Shown: positions 1-8,159, counted from the first letter of the stretch. The stretch: 64,000 nucleotides of DNA from Oscillospiraceae bacterium (GCA_009780175.1 WRAO01000001.1:1-64000), one strand, 5' to 3'. A program made the numbers and translations. The notes: generated by a model not told the origin, from the sequence alone.

Positions 1-8
1 ACCCCATT

Positions 9-118
9 CGGGGTGCTTTCGGGGTGCTTTCGGGGTGCTTTCGGGGTGCTTTCGGGGTGCTTTCGGGGTGCTTTCGGGGTGCTTTCGGGGTGCTTTCGGG
101 GTGCTTTCGGGGTGCTTT
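9..118. repeat. 11-bp tandem array, 10 perfect copies
   Basis: The unit CGGGGTGCTTT occurs ten times without a mismatch, then decays into related G/T-rich sequence up to about 150. The 11-bp period is not a multiple of three, so the open frame running through it is not a credible gene. It lies just downstream of the leftward prmC stop codon. The array begins inside the window, because the eight bases before it do not fit the unit. Perfect identity suggests recent slippage expansion. Confidence 0.95.
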
Positions 119-161
119 AAAGGCGTTCTGGGGCGTTTTGGGCTGTTATACGGGACATGTT

Positions 162-1070
162 TTAACGCGTTTGTTCCGGGTTACTCACACGGGTAACTTC
201 TCCCGCTTTGTCGAACTGCCCAACGACGACCCGCTCGATGCCCAAAGTGTCCCTACAGCGAATGATACGGTTCATACCGTTCTGGATAAGGACATCCGCC
301 ACGTCTGCCGCTTGATCTATGCCGACCTCGAAGAGGAACGCGCCTTCGGGTTTTAGAATCTTCTTCCACTCGGCTACGATGACGCGGTAGAAGTCTAGCC
401 CGTCTGCGCCGCCGTCTAGGGCGAGGATGGGCTCGTGGTTGCGCACGGTGTCGTCCAACCAGGAGATGTCGTCTGTGGGTATGTAGGGCGGGTTTGAGAC
501 GATGAGGTCAAACTCACCGAGGAGCGAGTAAGGCGGGGAGCGCCTTGCGTCTACAATGGCGCAGGTGACACGGCCGGTGAGTTTGTTCAGAACCACGTTG
601 GCCCGGCTGACTTTCATCGCCTCGGGAGAGATGTCTGCCAGAACCACTTTGACTTGCGGTACGTTTTTCGCGATCGCAAGGCCGACACAGCCGCTGCCGC
701 AACATAGGTCGAGTACGCGGCTGCCAGCCGGGAGCCATTTTGCCATGGCGATGGCTTGGCTGACTAGGATTTCCGTGTCAATCCGAGGGATAAGCACGTC
801 TCTTGTAACTTCGATGGGGATGCCGTAGAACTCCCAACTGCCGATGATGTAGGCCAGCGGTTCGCCCGCCAGCCTCCGGGAGAGGAGGGCGTCTACCTTT
901 TCTTCGAAGCCCTTGTTGACATAGAGCTTCATGTCTCTGGCGAACTCTTCTCTTGTCTTGTCTGCCGCAGAGGAAACCAGAAGCCGCGCCTCTAAGCCAT
1001 AGCCTTCGATCTCTGCGGCTTTTAGCTCACGGCGGACTTTTATGAAGATGTCATTATAGGTTTTCGGCAT
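162..1070 (-). CDS. prmC: Release factor glutamine methyltransferase (PrmC/HemK)
   Basis: SAM-dependent N5-glutamine methyltransferase that modifies the GGQ glutamine of peptide chain release factors. The N-terminal helical substrate domain (about 1-75) is followed by IPRIDTE (94-100), the SAM loop VLDLCCGSGCVGLA (119-132) and the catalytic NPPY motif (193-196), all in the usual places. At 302 residues it is slightly longer than the usual 280-290 because of a charged C-terminal tail. It follows the sensor kinase gene on the same strand after a 130-bp gap that holds two hairpins. The usual partner prfA is not in the window. Confidence 0.95.
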   Translation of the reverse strand: MPKTYNDIFIKVRRELKAAEIEGYGLEARLLVSSAADKTREEFARDMKLYVNKGFEEKVDALLSRRLAGEPLAYIIGSWEFYGIPIEVTRDVLIPRIDTEILVSQAIAMAKWLPAGSRVLDLCCGSGCVGLAIAKNVPQVKVVLADISPEAMKVSRANVVLNKLTGRVTCAIVDARRSPPYSLLGEFDLIVSNPPYIPTDDISWLDDTVRNHEPILALDGGADGLDFYRVIVAEWKKILKPEGAFLFEVGIDQAADVADVLIQNGMNRIIRCRDTLGIERVVVGQFDKAGEVTRVSNPEQTR

Positions 1071-1118
1071 GATCGTATACCTCTTCCCTTGTGTCTTCTT
1101 CTGCGACTATCTATCAAC

Positions 1119-1180
1119 GGGCGAACACAGTTCGCCCTTGCTTGACGCATACGTTTTCTTCGAAAAACGTATGCGTCAAG
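1119..1180. other. Tandem hairpins in prmC-kinase gap
   Basis: Two consecutive inverted repeats fill the gap between the kinase stop and prmC. Positions 1119-1137 form GGGCGAA/TTCGCCC around CACAG. Positions 1141-1180 form a perfect 17-bp stem (arms 1141-1157 and 1164-1180) closed by CTTCGA. Neither is followed by a U-run on either strand, so a classical intrinsic terminator is not supported. An mRNA-processing or stabilising hairpin, or a small palindromic repeat, is more likely. Confidence 0.7.
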
Positions 1181-1199
1181 AGCAAAATATCTCTCTACA

Positions 1200-2249
1200 T
1201 CAGATCGGGAGGCGGACGGTGACGGATAGGCCGCGGTCTTCGGCGTTTTTGATTTCTAACTGTCCGTCGTGGTAGCGGACGATTTCTTCGCAGACGGCGA
1301 GGCCGATACCGCTCCCTTGCGCTCTTGCGCTCTTGCCTTTGAAGAATTTCATCTTGACATAGTCCAGTTCGTCGGCAGGGATGCCGGGGCCGAAGTCGCG
1401 GATTTCTACGGCTACGTGTTCGTCTTCGAGGGCCATGCGTACGGCGATTTTGCCGCCGTCTCTGCCGTGTTTTGCGGCGTTATCTAGGATGTTGTAAAAC
1501 ACCTGGCGGAGCCGCTCGGGGTCTCCGGGGATGAGGGGGAGGTCGGCCTCCAAGGGAGTGTAGCTGAGTTCGATTCCGTCTCGGCGGAGGTGTTCGCGGT
1601 AAGTAAAGATGGTTTCTCCTAGTTCGCCGGCTAAGTCGATTTGTTGGACATTTAGGGTGAAGCGTCCATCTTCCATGCGGGTGAATTCTAGGAGTTCTTC
1701 GACGAGTTTGCTGAGCCGTCTGGCTTCGCCTAGGATGATTTCGATGCCGCGGCGGTTGTCTGCAGAGAGGGTTTCGTCGTAGAGCAAAGTCTCGCCCCAG
1801 CCGCTGATGGCGGTGAGGGGGGTGCGCAGTTCGTGGGAGATGGAGGAAATGAACTCTGTTTTCAGCGTTTCGGATTGGCTGATGCGCGTGGACATGTTGT
1901 TGACCGCGTCGGTCAGGTCGCCGATTTCGTCGTTGTACTGCTTGGGGATCTGGATTCCGTAGCTGCCTTCACTGATGCGGTGCGCCGCTTTTGTGATTTG
2001 GTCCAGCGGGCCGGTAATGGAGCGGATGAAGGTGATGTTTGTAATCAGCATGGCGATGAGGATCGCGAGGCCTAGGCCGAGGGCAATGATGAATGCGGTT
2101 TGGACGAGACTGTCTTCCGGTGCGAGGAAGGCAAGTCCACCTAGGGCGACTGCCGTGAAGGCGAGCACCACGAAGAAACTGGATGTGAGCCAGCGGCGGC
2201 GAATGCCGTATAAGTAGCCTCGTTTTGTTTTTTTATCTAGAAGCCCCAT
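1200..2249 (-). CDS. Membrane sensor histidine kinase
   Basis: Sensor half of a two-component system. Two N-terminal membrane segments (about 24-43 and 50-75) enclose only a very short outer loop, so the signal is probably sensed in or near the membrane. A HAMP linker (about 76-130), HisKA with SHELRTPL (phosphoacceptor His139) and HATPase_c with the N-box (FYNILDNAAKH), DFGPGI and GSGIGLAV follow. The layout is that of the YycG/PhoR-like class. The start overlaps the response regulator stop by 13 bp, so translation is probably coupled. The stimulus and target genes are unknown. Confidence 0.93.
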   Translation of the reverse strand: MGLLDKKTKRGYLYGIRRRWLTSSFFVVLAFTAVALGGLAFLAPEDSLVQTAFIIALGLGLAILIAMLITNITFIRSITGPLDQITKAAHRISEGSYGIQIPKQYNDEIGDLTDAVNNMSTRISQSETLKTEFISSISHELRTPLTAISGWGETLLYDETLSADNRRGIEIILGEARRLSKLVEELLEFTRMEDGRFTLNVQQIDLAGELGETIFTYREHLRRDGIELSYTPLEADLPLIPGDPERLRQVFYNILDNAAKHGRDGGKIAVRMALEDEHVAVEIRDFGPGIPADELDYVKMKFFKGKSARAQGSGIGLAVCEEIVRYHDGQLEIKNAEDRGLSVTVRLPI

Positions 2250-2920
2250 TTATATCCAAAGCCCCAAACTGTTGTAATATAGGTCGGATTTGTCGCGTCG
2301 TCTTCGATTTTGATCCGCAGGCGGCGGATGTTGACGTCTACGATTTTAAGTTCGCCGTTGTAGTCTTTGCCCCAGACGGTGGAAAGAATCTCTTCCCGAG
2401 ACAGCGCCTTGCCGGGGTTGTCCATGAACATGTGCATGATGGAGTATTCCACTTGCGTGAGACGAATGCGTTCGCCGTTTTTCTCTAGGGATCGGTTTTT
2501 GGTGTTGAGCAAAAACGGACCGTGTTGCAATTCGCCTTGGTCTTCCGCTTCGCCGCCGGTGCGGCGGAAAATGGCGTCTACGCGGGCGGTGAGTTCGACT
2601 GGGGAGAAGGGTTTGGTGACATAGTCGTCCGCGCCGGTCATGAGGCCGGTGACTTTATCCATCTCTTGGCTTTTGGCGGAGAGCATGATGATGCCCAGTT
2701 TGGGGTTCGCGGCTCTGAGTTTGCGGCAGACTTCGAATCCGTCTGTGTCAGGCAGCATGATATCGAGCAGGGCGACTTTGATGTCTGGGTGGGCTTTCAT
2801 CTGCTCGAAGGCTTCCGCTCCGTTGACGGCTTCAATCGGCTCATAGCCGCTGCGGCGCAGGTTGATGACGACAAAACTGCGAATACCGGCTTCGTCTTCC
2901 AGTACTAATACTTTTTTCAA
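2237..2920 (-). CDS. OmpR/PhoB-family response regulator
   Basis: DNA-binding partner of the kinase encoded directly downstream. The receiver domain shows the acidic pair in LEDE, phosphoacceptor Asp53 (LLDIMLPD) and the conserved Lys of VTKPFS. The C-terminal winged helix ends in TTVWGFGYKW, typical of OmpR/PhoB proteins. A TTG at 2920 is taken as the start because GGAGG lies 10 bases upstream (2931-2935) and the protein then begins MKKVLVLEDE. An upstream ATG at 2959 would add an uncharacteristic 13-residue leader. The product is 227 residues, normal for the family. Confidence 0.93.
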   Translation of the reverse strand: MKKVLVLEDEAGIRSFVVINLRRSGYEPIEAVNGAEAFEQMKAHPDIKVALLDIMLPDTDGFEVCRKLRAANPKLGIIMLSAKSQEMDKVTGLMTGADDYVTKPFSPVELTARVDAIFRRTGGEAEDQGELQHGPFLLNTKNRSLEKNGERIRLTQVEYSIMHMFMDNPGKALSREEILSTVWGKDYNGELKIVDVNIRRLRIKIEDDATNPTYITTVWGFGYKWGF

Positions 2921-3061
2921 TGTGGGTTTACCTCCGTATCTCGGCGGGTTTCTTGGCATACTCCGCGCTAGGATACCATAACTGTTTTAGTTTATCACAG
3001 GATCGCAGGAATTGGTAGTCTTTTTCTTTCTCTTTTTCCCCCGGTGTGTTATGCTGGTTTT

Positions 3062-3628
3062 ATGATGATTTACTGTGTCCCTTATGCACCTATTCCGAAT
3101 CGGGCGGCGTTCGAGGCCCTCTTACCCCCTGCTCGTCTGGCGCGGTTGCAGGGAGAGGGCTCTGGTGCGCTGTTTGCCTATGCGCTTTTGGCTTTTGCTT
3201 TGGAGCAGCACGCTGGGGTTTGCGCGCGGAATGCGGTTGCGTATACAGAGGCGGGGAAGCCTTATTTGGTGGGGCATCCGGAACACTTCTCACTCAGCCA
3301 CAGTAAGACGCATGCGCTTTGTGTGGTGGCAGAGTTCCCTATCGGGTGTGATATTGAGACGCATCGGGTTGTTTCGGAGCGGGTGCGGCGGCGGGTGTTG
3401 GGGGAAGCTGAATCTTCTGGGGATTTTTTTGCGCAGTGGGTTTTGAAGGAGAGTTGTGTGAAGCTCAGCGAGGATGCGGTTGTGGGGACGGATGTATGGG
3501 GGTGGTTGTATCACGAGGTTCCGGGGTGCACGGCTGCGGTGGTGGCGCACAAGGCGTTTAAGCGGCCTCCGATCATGATTTTGTCGGCGGAGACACTTTT
3601 TTCCTTCGCCGATGAAAAATGGGCTTGA
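3062..3628 (+). CDS. Sfp-type 4'-phosphopantetheinyl transferase
   Basis: Transfers phosphopantetheine from CoA to carrier proteins. Family motifs appear in order: GKPYL, FSLSHS, the Mg2+-binding IGCDIE and the WVLKES(C)VKL helix. At 188 residues it is shorter than Sfp (about 220-230), mainly after the last motif, so the C-terminal half is compact. The start is uncertain: ATG 3044, 3062 or 3065 are all possible and none has a strong ribosome site; MMIYCVPY fits the family N-terminus best. No NRPS, PKS or acyl carrier gene is nearby, so the substrate is unknown. Confidence 0.85.
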   Translation: MMIYCVPYAPIPNRAAFEALLPPARLARLQGEGSGALFAYALLAFALEQHAGVCARNAVAYTEAGKPYLVGHPEHFSLSHSKTHALCVVAEFPIGCDIETHRVVSERVRRRVLGEAESSGDFFAQWVLKESCVKLSEDAVVGTDVWGWLYHEVPGCTAAVVAHKAFKRPPIMILSAETLFSFADEKWA

Positions 3629-3653
3629 ACTCTCCCCTTTTATCGGTTATAAT
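3625..3653 (+). promoter_or_regulatory. Sigma-A promoter of tRNA-Leu
   Basis: TTGAAC at 3625-3630 and TATAAT at 3648-3653 are separated by 17 bp. The -35 box overlaps the stop codon of the preceding transferase gene, and the expected start site lies a few bases before the tRNA. Confidence 0.75.
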
Positions 3654-3666
3654 GAACCAGCACCGT

Positions 3667-3753
3667 GCCGGTGTGATGGAATTGGTAGACGTAGTGGACT
3701 CAAAATCCACCGATGGCGACATCGTGCCGGTTCGAGTCCGGCCACCGGCACCA
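3667..3753 (+). tRNA. tRNA-Leu (anticodon CAA)
   Basis: The acceptor stem GCCGGTG (3667-3673) pairs with CACCGGC (3743-3749), followed by discriminator A and an encoded CCA. The anticodon stem GTGGA/TCCAC encloses the 7-base loop CTCAAAA with anticodon CAA at 3701-3703. The T-arm GTTCGAGTC and a long variable arm (class II) fit leucine. It decodes UUG. Confidence 0.97.
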
Positions 3754-3795
3754 AGCCCTCACGAGGTAAAGTCTCGTGAGGGCTTGTTTCTTTGA
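3754..3795 (+). terminator. Intrinsic terminator after tRNA-Leu
   Basis: A 12-bp perfect stem, AGCCCTCACGAG (3754-3765) with CTCGTGAGGGCT (3773-3784), is followed by TGTTTCTTT. It begins at the base after the encoded CCA. Confidence 0.85.
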
Positions 3796-3823
3796 TATCT
3801 ACAACATGCGGAGGCAAAGGGTT

Positions 3824-4405
3824 ATGGCGAAATTGTATTTTCGGTATGGGGCGATGAATAGTGCGAAGTCGGCGAATTTGTTGATGGTGGCGCATAATTA
3901 TCATTCGCAGGATAAGCCTGTTTTGCTGATGAAGCCTGCGGCGGATACGCGGTGGGACGCGATTACGTCGCGGGCGATTGCGACGCCGGGTGAGGCGATG
4001 ACGTTTACGAGCGCGGATAATGTGTTTGACATGGTCGCGGCTTACATCGCTGACCACACGATCTATGCGGTGCTTTTGGACGAGGCGCAGTTTGTGACGG
4101 AGGAGCAGGCAGAGCAGTTGGCGGCGATTGTGGATCGGTTTCATATTCCGGTGCTTTGCTATGGGCTGAAGAATCGGGCCGCGAAGGGCAAGTTGTTTTC
4201 GGGGTCTTATGGCTTGCTTTATTGGGCGGATACGATTGAAGAGATTAAGAATACGTGCAGTTATTGCAACAAGAAGGCAACGCAGAATCTGATGCTGATT
4301 AATGGCGTGCCTGAATATCATCCGGAAGAGATTGTGATGGCGGATGTGGATGGGGAACTTCGAATTATCCCAGTGTGCCGGGCGCATTATTTGAACCCAC
4401 AATAG
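3824..4405 (+). CDS. tdk: Thymidine kinase, type II
   Basis: Phosphorylates thymidine to dTMP in pyrimidine salvage. The P-loop GAMNSAKS (9-16), LLDEAQF (84-90, catalytic Glu), CYGLKNR lasso region and the zinc ligands CSYC (145-148) and CRAH (185-188) are all visible in a 193-residue chain, the normal length. ATG 3824 is chosen because GGAGG lies at 3810-3814 and MAKLYFRYG matches the family start; the frame extends upstream to 3776 into the tRNA terminator. Monocistronic by context. Confidence 0.95.
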   Translation: MAKLYFRYGAMNSAKSANLLMVAHNYHSQDKPVLLMKPAADTRWDAITSRAIATPGEAMTFTSADNVFDMVAAYIADHTIYAVLLDEAQFVTEEQAEQLAAIVDRFHIPVLCYGLKNRAAKGKLFSGSYGLLYWADTIEEIKNTCSYCNKKATQNLMLINGVPEYHPEEIVMADVDGELRIIPVCRAHYLNPQ

Positions 4406-4510
4406 GCAGCATTTTATATTCTAATCTATTTCTAATCTTTCACACATGGTGGTCTAAGACTTGCCCAGTATGATGTGAAACGATAGAGGTGGGTCGAGTC
4501 ATTCCGCTCA

Positions 4511-4532
4511 AGTAATGACAAATGTCACTACC
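4511..4532. promoter_or_regulatory. Palindromic operator candidate TGACA-AA-TGTCA
   Basis: AGTAATGACA / TGTCACTACC around AA forms a near-perfect inverted repeat about 62 bp upstream of the serine hydrolase start. A perfect version with 12-bp arms stands at 58821-58846 upstream of the CPBP pseudogene. The recurrence supports a regulator site; a BlaI/CopY-like or NarL/DesR-like regulator is possible, but none is encoded beside it. Confidence 0.6.
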
Positions 4533-4594
4533 GCAAAGCGGCCTCCTCTGTTATGCTCAAGAAAACATTGGAGAATGAGGAAAGTGAAAAATCT

Positions 4595-6499
4595 ATGCGA
4601 AAACTACTAGCGTCTGTATTACTGTTGGCTCTACTGCTCACAATGGTTCCGCCCGCTTTTGCGGCGGAGCCTGCTACCCCGACTGGCATCCCGTTTTCGG
4701 AACTGGAACGGCGCATTGATGAATTGGTTGCGACTTATCTGCACGAATATGCGCCGGGCGCGGCGATTGCTGTCGTGCACGAGGGGGAGATTATCTTTTC
4801 TCGGGGCTATGGGTCTGCGGAGTTTGGGCGGCAGATTTCGATTGATCCTGCCGCGACGGTGTTTGAGTATGGGTCGATCGCGAAATTGTTTGTGTATGTC
4901 GCGACGATGCAGTTGGTCGAGCAAGGGCTTTTGGATTTGGATGCGGATGTCCACACCTATCTGCCAGCGGATTTTGCGCGAGAGCTCAATTTCCAAAGAA
5001 CCTTTACCGTGCGCGATCTGTTGAACCATTCCGCTGGGTTTGGGGAGTTCTTCTTTAATACGTTTTATGATGCGGAATTGCGCGAAACACCGATCCCTCT
5101 GCGCGGTGGTCTGCTCATGAGCCAGCCGAGACAGATTTTTGAGCCGGGGACCGCCAGTTCTTATTCGAACTTTGGGAGCGCGCTGCTCGGGTATATTGTC
5201 GCCACTGTCAGCGGACAAGAGTTTACCGATTTTGAGCGGGAGTCGATTTTAGTCCCCGTCGGGATGGTAAATACGAGGGGGCAGGGGGATTGGTTTGGAG
5301 ACACCGCATATATGAGCACGCAGGCGCGGGGGCATGCGCCGGATGGCAGCGGCGGGTTCTATCAGATGCTTTGGGTTTATATTCCCATCTATCCCGCGGG
5401 GTCGCTCCGGGGGACGGCGGAGGATTTGGCGCGGTTTGCGATTGCTTTGACGCCGCCTACTGGTGAAGCTGGCCCCTTGTTTCAGAGCCGGGAGACTTTG
5501 GATTTGATGCTGAGTCCGAGTTATACGAATCCGGATGTTATGCGTGGGATGCTCCATGGGTTTATGAGCTACGACGGTGTTTATCCCGCAATCGGTCACG
5601 GCGGCGGAACTGTCGGGTTTAATACGGAGTTTGCCATTGTGCCGTCTGAGCGGTTTGGCGTTGTGGTGTTGACCAATGCTGTCGGCGGGGCGATGTTTAA
5701 TGAGAGATTGCTGGATTTGCTGATTGGGAACAGCGTAGATACAATCGGGCCGCCGGTCAATGGACTGCCGGATGCCAGAAGCGTGGCGGGCGATTTTGTG
5801 ATGCTGCGCCGACATGAGGGTAATTTGCTCCAGCCGCTTAATTTTTTGTTTGGCACAAACATGCGAGTAGATGCGATTGACGCGCATACCATCGAAGTGA
5901 ACGCGATGGGTATGACGGTGCAGTATCAGCAGGTGGAGCCCTATGTGTTTCGGATCCTATCGCCCAGTCCGATGATTGGGCGGGTGGGGTATGATATTCG
6001 TTTTCAGATGGAAAATGGGAGCCCCGTTGGAATCTCTATTCGCGGGCCGTTTGATGCGACAGTGCAGACGTTTGGGCAGAGTGTGACCGCTTTGCTCATT
6101 AGCGCGGTGGTTGCGGCGATTAGTATTCTGTTTTTCCTCATTGCGCCCATTGTCGTTTTCATCGGGTTTTTGCGGAAGCGCGAGAAAGGGACTTCGCTGT
6201 TCCACCACCTTAGCAATGGGTTCTTGCTCAGCGGTACAGCCCTTGCGTTGAACAACCTGATTTTGTTCCTCCGCATGGGTGCGAGTATACCTTTTGTCCC
6301 AACGTCGATGGTTACTCCGCATACTTGGATGAACTATATTCTACTGGCTCTGACGGGCGCGTTCTTCTTGGCTTCTCTTTTGGTTTGGAAGAGAGATGTC
6401 ATCACAACTAAGCGCAGGGTACTTTATGTGTTGACGGTCATTTTTACAGCGCTCTTTGCTGTCTTCTTATGGCATTGGAATCTGTTTGTGTTTATGTAG
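4595..6499 (+). CDS. Serine hydrolase (class C beta-lactamase/CubicO fold), membrane-anchored
   Basis: Exported penicillin-binding-protein-like serine hydrolase; substrate unknown (peptide, ester or D-amino-acid bond). A signal peptide (1-23, ending AFA) precedes a catalytic domain with SIAK (Ser94, Lys97), YSN (190-192) and HGGG in the position of the KTG-like third motif. The last third carries four predicted membrane helices, so the catalytic domain is anchored outside by its C-terminus. ATG 4595 is chosen because it starts directly with the signal peptide; ATG 4553 would add 14 charged residues. It has its own upstream operator and a downstream terminator, so it is probably a single regulated transcript. 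Confidence 0.88.
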   Translation: MRKLLASVLLLALLLTMVPPAFAAEPATPTGIPFSELERRIDELVATYLHEYAPGAAIAVVHEGEIIFSRGYGSAEFGRQISIDPAATVFEYGSIAKLFVYVATMQLVEQGLLDLDADVHTYLPADFARELNFQRTFTVRDLLNHSAGFGEFFFNTFYDAELRETPIPLRGGLLMSQPRQIFEPGTASSYSNFGSALLGYIVATVSGQEFTDFERESILVPVGMVNTRGQGDWFGDTAYMSTQARGHAPDGSGGFYQMLWVYIPIYPAGSLRGTAEDLARFAIALTPPTGEAGPLFQSRETLDLMLSPSYTNPDVMRGMLHGFMSYDGVYPAIGHGGGTVGFNTEFAIVPSERFGVVVLTNAVGGAMFNERLLDLLIGNSVDTIGPPVNGLPDARSVAGDFVMLRRHEGNLLQPLNFLFGTNMRVDAIDAHTIEVNAMGMTVQYQQVEPYVFRILSPSPMIGRVGYDIRFQMENGSPVGISIRGPFDATVQTFGQSVTALLISAVVAAISILFFLIAPIVVFIGFLRKREKGTSLFHHLSNGFLLSGTALALNNLILFLRMGASIPFVPTSMVTPHTWMNYILLALTGAFFLASLLVWKRDVITTKRRVLYVLTVIFTALFAVFLWHWNLFVFM

Positions 6500-6513
6500 G
6501 ATTGGCAGAAGGC

Positions 6514-6541
6514 GGGCGACCGAGGACGGTCGCCCCTACAG
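6514..6541. repeat. Short GGGCGACC hairpin repeat
   Basis: GGGCGACCG (6514-6522) pairs with CGGTCGCCC (6527-6535) around AGGA and is followed by CTACAGGG. It belongs to a scattered family of hairpins flanked by a GTAGGG/CCCTAC signature seen elsewhere in the window (36478, 41319, 46539, 54971). Confidence 0.65.
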
Positions 6542-6549
6542 GGCAGCTG

Positions 6550-6583
6550 AAGGGCGCGCTTTTCGAAAAGCGCGCCCTTTTTG
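6550..6583 (+). terminator. Intrinsic terminator after serine hydrolase
   Basis: A 30-bp perfect palindrome centred on TTCGAA (arms AAGGGCGCGCTTTT and its complement, 6550-6579) runs into a T-tract. It would end transcription of the serine hydrolase gene. Confidence 0.85.
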
Positions 6584-6654
6584 TATCGACGCCTCCCCTT
6601 TCTGTGGCAAACATTCGTTTTGGCCATATACTGGGCAAAAAGGAGTTGATATTG

Positions 6655-7218
6655 ATGCACCATCTTCTACCGTCCTCTTGCTCGAAGCAGATTATGCTTA
6701 TCAATGACATGCGGCTCGCTTGGGAGCAGCATGTCTATTGGACGCGGATGCTGCTGATTAGTATTGCGGCGCGGATGCCGGACGAGCCGCATGTGACGGA
6801 GCGTCTGCTCCAAAATCCGCATGACATTGCGCGGATTTTTCGGCGGTATTATTCGGCGGAGATTGAGAAGACCATCGCGGATTTACTCACGGAACATCTG
6901 ATACTGGGAGCGAAGATTATCACCGCATTGCGGGATAAGCAGACGGATCAGGCGGCGGAACTGAACTGCCGATGGTATGCAAACGCGAACCAGATGGCGA
7001 ATGCGTTTTGCGGGTTTAACTCGCACTACGACTGCATGGCTCTGCGGGATATGCTTTACATGCATTTGGATCTCACCACGAAGGAGATCGCGGCGCGTCT
7101 TGCGGGGGATTGGGCGGCGGATATTGCGGCGTTTGACAAGGTGGAGCAGGAGGCGCTGCGTATGGCGGATTATTTTATGGCGGGGATTATGAAGGCGTTT
7201 CCGGAGGCGTTTGTGTAG
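6655..7218 (+). CDS. Helical protein of unknown function (LAWEQHVYWTR family)
   Basis: The 187-residue product is soluble and almost wholly helical by composition. An early block RLAWEQHVYWTRMLL and later blocks LLTEHL, RWYANANQMA and MLYMHLDLT resemble a Firmicutes family of roughly 170-190 residues that is sometimes mislabelled acetylglutamate kinase; no kinase motif is visible. ATG 6655 is chosen for the AAGGAG 8 bases upstream, although the frame is open to 6469. It is flanked by terminators on both sides and so stands alone. Function unknown. Confidence 0.75.
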   Translation: MHHLLPSSCSKQIMLINDMRLAWEQHVYWTRMLLISIAARMPDEPHVTERLLQNPHDIARIFRRYYSAEIEKTIADLLTEHLILGAKIITALRDKQTDQAAELNCRWYANANQMANAFCGFNSHYDCMALRDMLYMHLDLTTKEIAARLAGDWAADIAAFDKVEQEALRMADYFMAGIMKAFPEAFV

Positions 7219-7222
7219 GTAT

Positions 7223-7255
7223 AAAAAAGCTCTGCGCGACATCGCGCAGAGCTTT
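7223..7255. terminator. Bidirectional terminator
   Basis: AAAAAAGCTCTGCGCG (7223-7238), a 4-base loop, then the complement ending in TTTTT. It serves the rightward helical protein gene and the leftward rnf operon. Confidence 0.88.
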
Positions 7256-7348
7256 TTGCTTTCCATCTAGTTTTACGATGTCTTTGCCCCAATTCCTCTC
7301 CTCCGGAGAGAAATTTGCGCGGGGCGATGTGGGCTGCGTCTCTACCAT

Positions 7349-8146
7349 CTACGCATCTACCATGCGGATTGTGTTTTGGGGACATTTGGCGATGCAGGCT
7401 TCGCAGCCGGTGCATTTTGCGTAGTCGATCACGGCGCGGTTGTCTTCCATGCGGATGGCTTCTTCCGGGCAGGCTTTGACGCAGAGGGTACAGGCGATAC
7501 AGCCGACGGAGCAGAGTTTACGCACGATTGCGCCTTTGTCTTGGCTGGAGCAGATCACAACCGCTACGCCTTCCGCCGGGGCCATTGCGACGACGCCTTT
7601 GGGGCAGACGGCTACGCAAAGCTTACAGCCGACACAGAGGGTGGGGTCTACCACGGCGACACCGTTGACCATGCGGATTGCGTTGTAGGCGCAGGCCTCG
7701 ATGCAGGTGCCAAAGCCGATGCAGGCGTAGGTACAGGCCGTCTGTCCGCCGTAGAGTTGGTTGGCCAGAGTGCAAGATTGGGCGCCGATGTAGTTCATTT
7801 TTTCTGAGGTATTGTCGGCACAGCCATTGCAGTGGATCACTGCTGTCTGCCGGACTGTGGCTTCCGCCGCGATGCCCATGATGGCGCTCAATGCTTTTAC
7901 GACTTCTGATCCGCCTGGAGGACAGGCTGTGATAGGGGCCTTGCCTGCCGCCACGGCGTTAGCGAAGCCGTCGCAACCGGGGAAGCCGCAGGCGCCGCAG
8001 TTAGCGCCGGGTAGGGCGGCTTTGATCGCTTCTACCTTTTCGTCCACAGGGACAGCCATCAGGACTGAGGCGACGCCGAGGAGCAGACCGCAGATTGCGC
8101 CGATGCCGCCGAGGATTAGAACGGGGGTCAATACTGTCATCATCAT
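7349..8146 (-). CDS. rnfB: Rnf complex ferredoxin subunit RnfB
   Basis: Iron-sulfur entry subunit of the Rnf ferredoxin:NAD+ oxidoreductase, which couples electron flow to ion export. An N-terminal membrane helix (about 5-30) is followed by the RnfB Fe-S domain C50-x2-C53-x4-C58-x16-C75 and then a long series of ferredoxin-type clusters (CVGCKLCVAVC, CIACTLCVKAC, CTGCEACIAKC and others). Last gene of the leftward rnfCDGEAB operon, 13 bp after rnfA, with a terminator at 7223-7255. The length, 265 residues, is normal for clostridial RnfB. Confidence 0.96.
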   Translation of the reverse strand: MMMTVLTPVLILGGIGAICGLLLGVASVLMAVPVDEKVEAIKAALPGANCGACGFPGCDGFANAVAAGKAPITACPPGGSEVVKALSAIMGIAAEATVRQTAVIHCNGCADNTSEKMNYIGAQSCTLANQLYGGQTACTYACIGFGTCIEACAYNAIRMVNGVAVVDPTLCVGCKLCVAVCPKGVVAMAPAEGVAVVICSSQDKGAIVRKLCSVGCIACTLCVKACPEEAIRMEDNRAVIDYAKCTGCEACIAKCPQNTIRMVDA

Positions 8147-8159
8147 AATTGTCCCCTCC

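Noticed and set aside
9..118. CRISPR-like array
   Set aside because: The units are contiguous with no spacers and far too short.
24..356. 110-residue rightward ORF through the tandem array
   Set aside because: Its first half is the translation of the 11-bp repeat and its second half is antisense to the prmC end; there is no ribosome site.
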